Shown here in pieces: positions 58,936-64,000 of a stretch of DNA of 64,000 nt. Source of the stretch: Gnetum montanum. Taxonomy: Eukaryota; Streptophyta; Gnetopsida; Gnetales; Gnetaceae. The stretch lies in contig MNCI01015903.1 of NCBI GenBank assembly GCA_015680685.1, positions 89,944 to 153,943 on the forward strand, read 5' to 3'. Position numbers and translations under genes: made by a program. Position 1 is the stretch's first letter, and every line of letters begins with the position of its first letter. The notes beneath the pieces were generated by a model, which made no database searches, was not told the DNA's origin, and saw only the letters and a list, made by a program, of their open reading frames with translations.

Positions 58936-59706
58936 TCACACCAAAAGATGTCAATTTTGCTTTCAAATAGCCCTAAAACTCACCTGGTAGCCCTATATAC
59001 CTCTACTATTGTCCATCAAGGCCTAAAACTAGCAAAATATGAACCTTTTAACCTCCATAAACCTTATTTAACCTCTAATTTGTTTCATTTTTTGGCACTT
59101 GACCATTTAACACCATGTAACCAAGACTATGGCCCATTAAGGCCTAAAATTGGCAACATGTAATCATAGTTTCATCATATCTACCTTATTCTCGCTCTTG
59201 TGGCCTATGTTGACCTTTTTTAACCTCTAATTGGTGTCATTTTGTGGGGATTAACCATAATTTGACACCATGTAATCATCATAAGGCCTAGCAAGGCTTT
59301 AAATTGGCAACATGACTTGCTAATGCCTAAAAATAACAAAGTGTAATTATAATTGATCATGTTTTACCTTATGTTTTCTACTTTGATTGGTTTAGCCTTG
59401 TTTCATTTTGTTTCAACTTGTTGTAACCTTATTCTCCATTATCGACCTTTATTATCATTGGAGCATCGCTTGGCTCTATTCCACCGGGTGTTCCCATCAT
59501 TTGACCTTTATTTGACCTTATGAAGCCCTTGTTTTAGCTTATTTGTCTTTACTGATCTCCTATAGCCTTTTTTGACCTTTCTTGTACCTTGTTGGACCAT
59601 GAAATATCACATTTTTGCATAGTTGTTACAATATTTTATATCATTTTTAGCATTGTTTTCTTATTTTACCTAAGTACCACTTAATGTGCTTATGGTTGAT
59701 ATGCAG
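58936..59706 (+). other. Intron-like spacer before the Tat polymerase, with 152-bp repeat
   Basis: No coding. Direct repeats begin at 59,071 and 59,223 (ACCTCTAATT, GTGTCATTTT, ACACCATGTAA, AAATTGGCAACATG), period 152 bp. The CCTAAAACTGGCAACATG motif recurs four times and echoes 46,490-46,640. The last 70 bases are pyrimidine-rich and end GATATGCAG at 59,706, with protein coding starting in the very next codon. This has the form of a 3' splice site. Confidence 0.5.
59698..59706 (+). promoter_or_regulatory. Candidate 3' splice site
   Basis: TTGATATGCAG closes a stretch containing CATTGTTTTCTTATTTTACC. Directly downstream an open frame begins (NWNMDT, KEISLPLNLIKPHGDVE), and the upstream sequence is full of stops. 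Ogre-type elements are known to carry an intron between protease and reverse transcriptase. Confidence 0.4.
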
Positions 59707-62700
59707 AATTGGAATATGGATACCTAGAAGGAAATTAGCTTGCCATTGAACCTAATTAAACCTCATGGTGATGTTGAATAATGTATCAACCTTAATTTCC
59801 TAGATCTTGAACCTAAGAGTCTTGTTAACCACATAGCCTCAATAGAGAAATCTCTAGAGCGACCTAAAACTTTAGTGAGAGCCCTTGACCTAGACACTAG
59901 TGACATTACCGAAGACTCTCTAGTTGAGGTTCTTATCACAATAAAAAATGGTGGGAAAAAGCCTAAAATTAAGTTCCTCGCTATAACCTCAATAGGCTCA
60001 AGAAATCACTAAGTATCATCAAGCCAATATTAAGGTCTTTTCCTGGTCATATGAAGATATGCTAAGACTCAACCCATGCCTAGTGCATCATAACATCATA
60101 CTCGATCCTAGAATTAGACTAGTTAAGCAAAATGTTCATAAGATCAGACCAGATTTAGCCTTGATATTTCATGATGAAATCACAAAATTATACCAAGCTG
60201 GTTTCATTAGAGTTATCGATTATGTAGAATGGGTGTCCAACATAGTGGTAGTCCCTAAGAAAAATGGGGAGTATACATATTTGTATAGATTCCTAAGACC
60301 TAAATAAGGCAACCATCAAGGATGATTTTACTTTACCTAGTATTGACCAACTTATTAATACTATGGTTGGGCATGCTTATTATCCTTCATGGATGGGTTC
60401 TTAAGATACAACCAAATTAGGAATAGCCTAAAAAATCAACATAGTACAACCTTCATGACCCCTTGGGGTACCTTTTGTTATATCCTAATCCCCTTTGGCC
60501 TAAAGAACATAGGAGTAGCCTACCAAAGATTCATGATGTATATCTTTAGCATTTAAATGCTAGGACTAAATGATTATGTAGTTGATATAGTCAGTAAGTT
60601 CAAAGTGGCCAATGACCATGCACGTGACCTTGACCTTGTACTTAAATGATGTCTCAAATATGAGCTTCGGCTTAACCCCAAGAAGTATGTCTTTGGCATT
60701 AAAACTAATAAGATGCTTGGCTTGTAGTATCCAAAGCAAGAATACATGTTGATCCTAATAAGTTTAAGGCCATATCAAACTTGGTAATACTAGCTAACCT
60801 TAAGGAGCTTCATGGATTACAAGGCATATTACGATTTATACATAGGTTTATCGCTAGGCTTATGGATAAGTTACAACCCGCGCAACACTTGCTTAAGAAA
60901 GGAGTTCACTATGAGTGGATGGCTCAATGTCATGAAGCCTTTGAAAACCTTAAGCAAGAGTTGGCACAACTATCGATGATCTATTCATTACAAGAGGATA
61001 AACCATTTTACATCTACCTTCTATCTCTAATACATCTATTGCCTCTCCACTCAGTTAGAAATGGGATGATGGATTAAAGATACTTGTATACTAACTAACT
61101 CATGCATTAGTTACCCATGAAACCTAATACACTAAAGTGAATAAGTTTTGTTTAGCCCTAGTCTTCTCACTTAAAAAGTGGTGACACTACCTCTTTAGAA
61201 GCCAAGTCAATGTCATTTGAAAAGATAACGTGCTTAGAACCATTATTTCTAATTTTTTAAAAAGTAGCCATATAGCCTATTGGATATCCATAACAGTCAA
61301 GTTTGACCTTCATTACATCTCTCAAGCCTCAACAAAAGGTCAAACTATAGCCACACAACTTACTAACTCACCAGTAGAAGACCATGTAGCCATAGACCTT
61401 GAGTTTTTTGATGAACACATTAACATTATTAGTAATGTACCTGAGGGCTATGAGGTGATCATGCACATTGACAAAGCTTCAACTACCTATGGAGCTAGTG
61501 CTACTGCCATCATAACACTTCCATCTAGTGAAATCCAACCCTTTGTTCATCATTTTGAATTTTTATGTACCAACAATATAGCAAATCATGAATGATTGAT
61601 CAGGGGAATAATGATAGCTCGTGACCTAAGAATCAAATGCTTAATGATCAAAGGTAATTAAAAACTTTTGGTTAAGCACATAACCAAGGTTTATGCATGT
61701 AAAGCCCAACATTTGCAATCTTACTATGACATAGAAAAGAAACTAATGCAACAATTCATAGACATTGATATCCAACATGTATCCTGAACCCAAAACATGC
61801 TAGCTAATGTCATTGCAACCTTAGCTCTTAATGTGATGCATGATGTGTTTAGTAAGTTATGTGCTTTAACCATGGACTATACTATTCCCATCATGTAGAA
61901 CACTCAAGATACCTTAGTAGCCTCTGTCAATACCACCCCTACAAGGGAATGGTACAATGATATCAAGTTTTACCTCATGCATGTTGAATCTCCACAAGGC
62001 CTAACTACTTCTCAAAAGGACATCATACGTAAATGATCAAAACAATATGTCATCATAGTCGATGGTCTTATAATGGCATATTGTTAGTGTGCTTGGGTAA
62101 AACAAAAGTTCACATAACCCTTGAAAAAGTTCCTAAGGGTATATGTGGAGGGCATATAAGACCTAAAGCCATGGTTGCTAAGATCAGATGGCTAGGCTAT
62201 TACTAGCCCCATATGGAAAATGATTGCCTACAAAAGGTTAAAACTTGTAATACTTGTCAACAATACAATAACCTAATCCATGTGCCATCAACTAAGTTAC
62301 ATACCACTTAGATAAATTGGTCATTTCAATGGTGGATATTGGATATCATTGGACCTATAACACCGAAGTCTTCCATAGCACATAGCTTCATCCTCACCAC
62401 AATTGAATGCTTCACAAAGTGGGTTGAGGCTATTCCCCTAACGAAGACAACATCTCAACAAGTATATGGATTTATGCTCGATAACATAGTAGCCCATTTT
62501 GGCATACCTATGACGATATTCACAGATAATGAACCATAGTTTAGTAGCTAGGAAATGAAAAAATTTTGTCATGACCTAGGCATTAAGCATTCCTTTTCAT
62601 CATCATACTACCCTCAAGCCAATGAACAAGCTAAAGCTAGCAACAAATCCATTGTAAACATGCTTAAAAAGATGTTGAACAATAGCAAATGAAAGTGGCA

Positions 62701-63176
62701 TGAGCATCTTATCCATGCACTTTGGGCTTACCAAATAGCCCATTGAACTACCACTGGTGTAATCCCATCTAGCCTAGTTTATGGTTCTGAAGTTGTTTTG
62801 CCTCTTGAATTGTAGCTTCTATCATTGAGAGTAGCCCTATTAGACTTCATGAACAATGAATAGAACAAGGAATTGTGTACCATGGATCTAGACTCAGTGG
62901 AGGAGAAATGAAGACAAACACTTGCTCACATCAAGCAATACCATGAGAAGTAGAAATAAAAACACTACCATAATCTAAATAAGTGAAAGATTAAGAAGGG
63001 AGACCTAGTCCTCAAGGTTATCTGTGAGCATGTGGACAAATTCTCAACCAACTAGGAAGGGCCTTTCTTGATCACAAAGACCTATGGCAATGGAAACTTC
63101 TGGATAGTAGACATGAATGGGAATGAGTTGGCCAATCCGGTCAATCATTCCCATCTAAAGCTTTGTTATATCTAAC
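59707..63176 (+). pseudogene. pol: Tat/Ogre-like polymerase (linker, RT, RNase H, archaeal-like RNase H, integrase)
   Basis: Linker 59,707-60,050 (LEPKSLVNHIASIEKSLERP, VRALDLDTSDITEDSLVEV). RT 60,050-60,720: WSYEDM-type start, PDLALIFHDEITKLYQAGFI, SNIVVVPKKNG, then the active site, where Y-V-D-D reads YVVD (60,571-60,582). Tethered RNase H 60,780-61,200 (LKELHGLQGILRFIHRFIAR). Archaeal-like RNase H 61,455-61,800: MHIDKAST keeps its aspartate, but the other two acidic residues are lost (NNIAN, KGN). Integrase 62,080-63,176: GICGGHIRPKAMVAKI, CNTC, LDIIGPITPKSS, FTKWVEAIPLTKTTSQQV, FTDNEP, then YYPQANEQAKASNK with the catalytic glutamate turned to lysine. It ends ELANPVNHSHLKLCYI. Dozens of stops, many TAG where related copies have Q or W. 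Confidence 0.9.
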
Positions 63177-64000
63177 ACATCTTCTTGGTAGGTACCAAAA
63201 TTAACATCCATGATTGCAATGACCAATAACAACTGAGCCAACATTCTTTTCTCTATCTCTTTTTACATGACAATTGAATTGAAATATTTTGTAACATATA
63301 TAATGCAAGATGCAGATCCATTTTTGGGTGTAATAGTTATAACCTTTGGTGGCTTGGTTCATTGATCCTTTCATGTAACACTGTGCATTGTATTATGACA
63401 ACATGCTTTCCTTGTTTTGTTTTGTTGCTTCCTTGGAATTGTACTTGCAAGATGAAGTTTAGAGTCATTGCAAAGATGCAACTCATTGCAACAATAAGTC
63501 ACCATATTACCTCAATGCACAAGGTTCAGTGAGTTTGTCCTATTGTACCAAGAGTGCTTGTTGCACTTCATTCCTATTACCTCTTCTTGAGCCCAACCAT
63601 GTAACCTACTTATAACTATTCTCACCCTAAGCAATAATGTTAACCTATGTTTGACACTCATGTAGTATGGTCATTTGACATCTCCTTCATCATGCTTCAC
63701 CTACAAGTTCATCGAATGTAACACATCTCATTCAATGAGAAAACCATCAAGTCTATCAAATTTAACACATCTCATTCAACAGGAGAAGGAAATCCACTGA
63801 AGGTTTCACCCTAAAAAAATGAGGAAGTAAGTTGTCAAGAAGCCTAACAACCAAAGAAGCCTTAGAGCAAAGTGGTGGTTCCTCAAAAATATTGTTGAGA
63901 CACCAACACTTCAAAGCATGAAGCATGAAGCCTCATTGATCATAGCCACGATGACAACCTATGAAACTCATTGTTAACCCTCATGACCATTTTCTGATGA
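63177..64000 (+). repeat. 3' non-coding region of the Tat-like element, cut by the window edge
   Basis: It aligns with the reverse complement of 14,640-15,505 over its whole length, so it is an element-specific 3' untranslated region, possibly running into an LTR. Near 63,718-63,782 a short tandem duplication occurs (ACACATCTCATTCAA, twice). No frame of note. Confidence 0.65.

Overview
This 64-kb window looks like nuclear DNA of a seed plant with a large, repeat-choked genome. A conifer or other gymnosperm is plausible but not proven. I found no intact gene. Nearly all recognisable coding sequence is decayed Ty3/gypsy LTR-retrotransposon, in both orientations and partly nested. Tat-type polymerases with an added archaeal-like RNase H and Athila-like polymerases are plant lineages. 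Coding remnants are full of stops, many at glutamine or tryptophan positions (TAG for CAG, TAA for CAA), and CpG is scarce, as expected after long cytosine methylation and deamination. A 66-N gap (33,103-33,168) shows this is a draft assembly.

Four types of material are present. Family A (chromovirus-like, Met-type primer site) has two minus-strand copies at about 340-4,033 and 6,706-8,934. Family C (Athila-like, Asp-type primer site) has four copies: C1 (+, 4,034-6,705 and 8,935-9,680), C2 (+, 18,311-20,435), C3 (-, 28,200-30,690) and C4 (-, 33,780 to about 41,160), plus an LTR end at 1-338. Family B (Tat/Ogre-like) has a minus-strand polymerase at 15,506-18,310, gag-protease at 42,660-46,249, a polymerase at 51,049-53,070 and a longer polymerase at 59,707-63,176. 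The fourth type is a young GC-rich retroposed insert at 11,769-12,569 with a 15-bp target-site duplication.

The most unusual part is 46-60 kb. Two tandem arrays with a very regular period of about 192 bp (49.0-51.0 kb and 56.4-58.9 kb) lie directly upstream of the reverse transcriptase of two family B elements. Each unit is mostly diverged but keeps an inverted-repeat core, and in the second array the core is a nested double palindrome. A third, weaker array of about 190 bp lies at 47.7-48.85 kb. The second polymerase begins straight after a pyrimidine-rich stretch ending in CAG, consistent with the intron known between protease and reverse transcriptase in Ogre-type elements. On the opposite strand, 53.07-55.25 kb carries remnants of an uncharacterised protein gene with at least two candidate introns. 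A second uncharacterised antisense-type reading frame lies at 21.78-22.92 kb.

A CpG-retaining island at 23.47-26.23 kb, flanked by diverged direct repeats and with a TATA box, stands apart from its surroundings. It is most likely a younger LTR and leader, or possibly a gene 5' end. The remaining spacers (9.7-11.75, 12.6-14.6, 20.4-21.8, 26.6-28.2, 30.7-33.8, 55.3-56.3 kb) are AT-rich and show no gene I can support.
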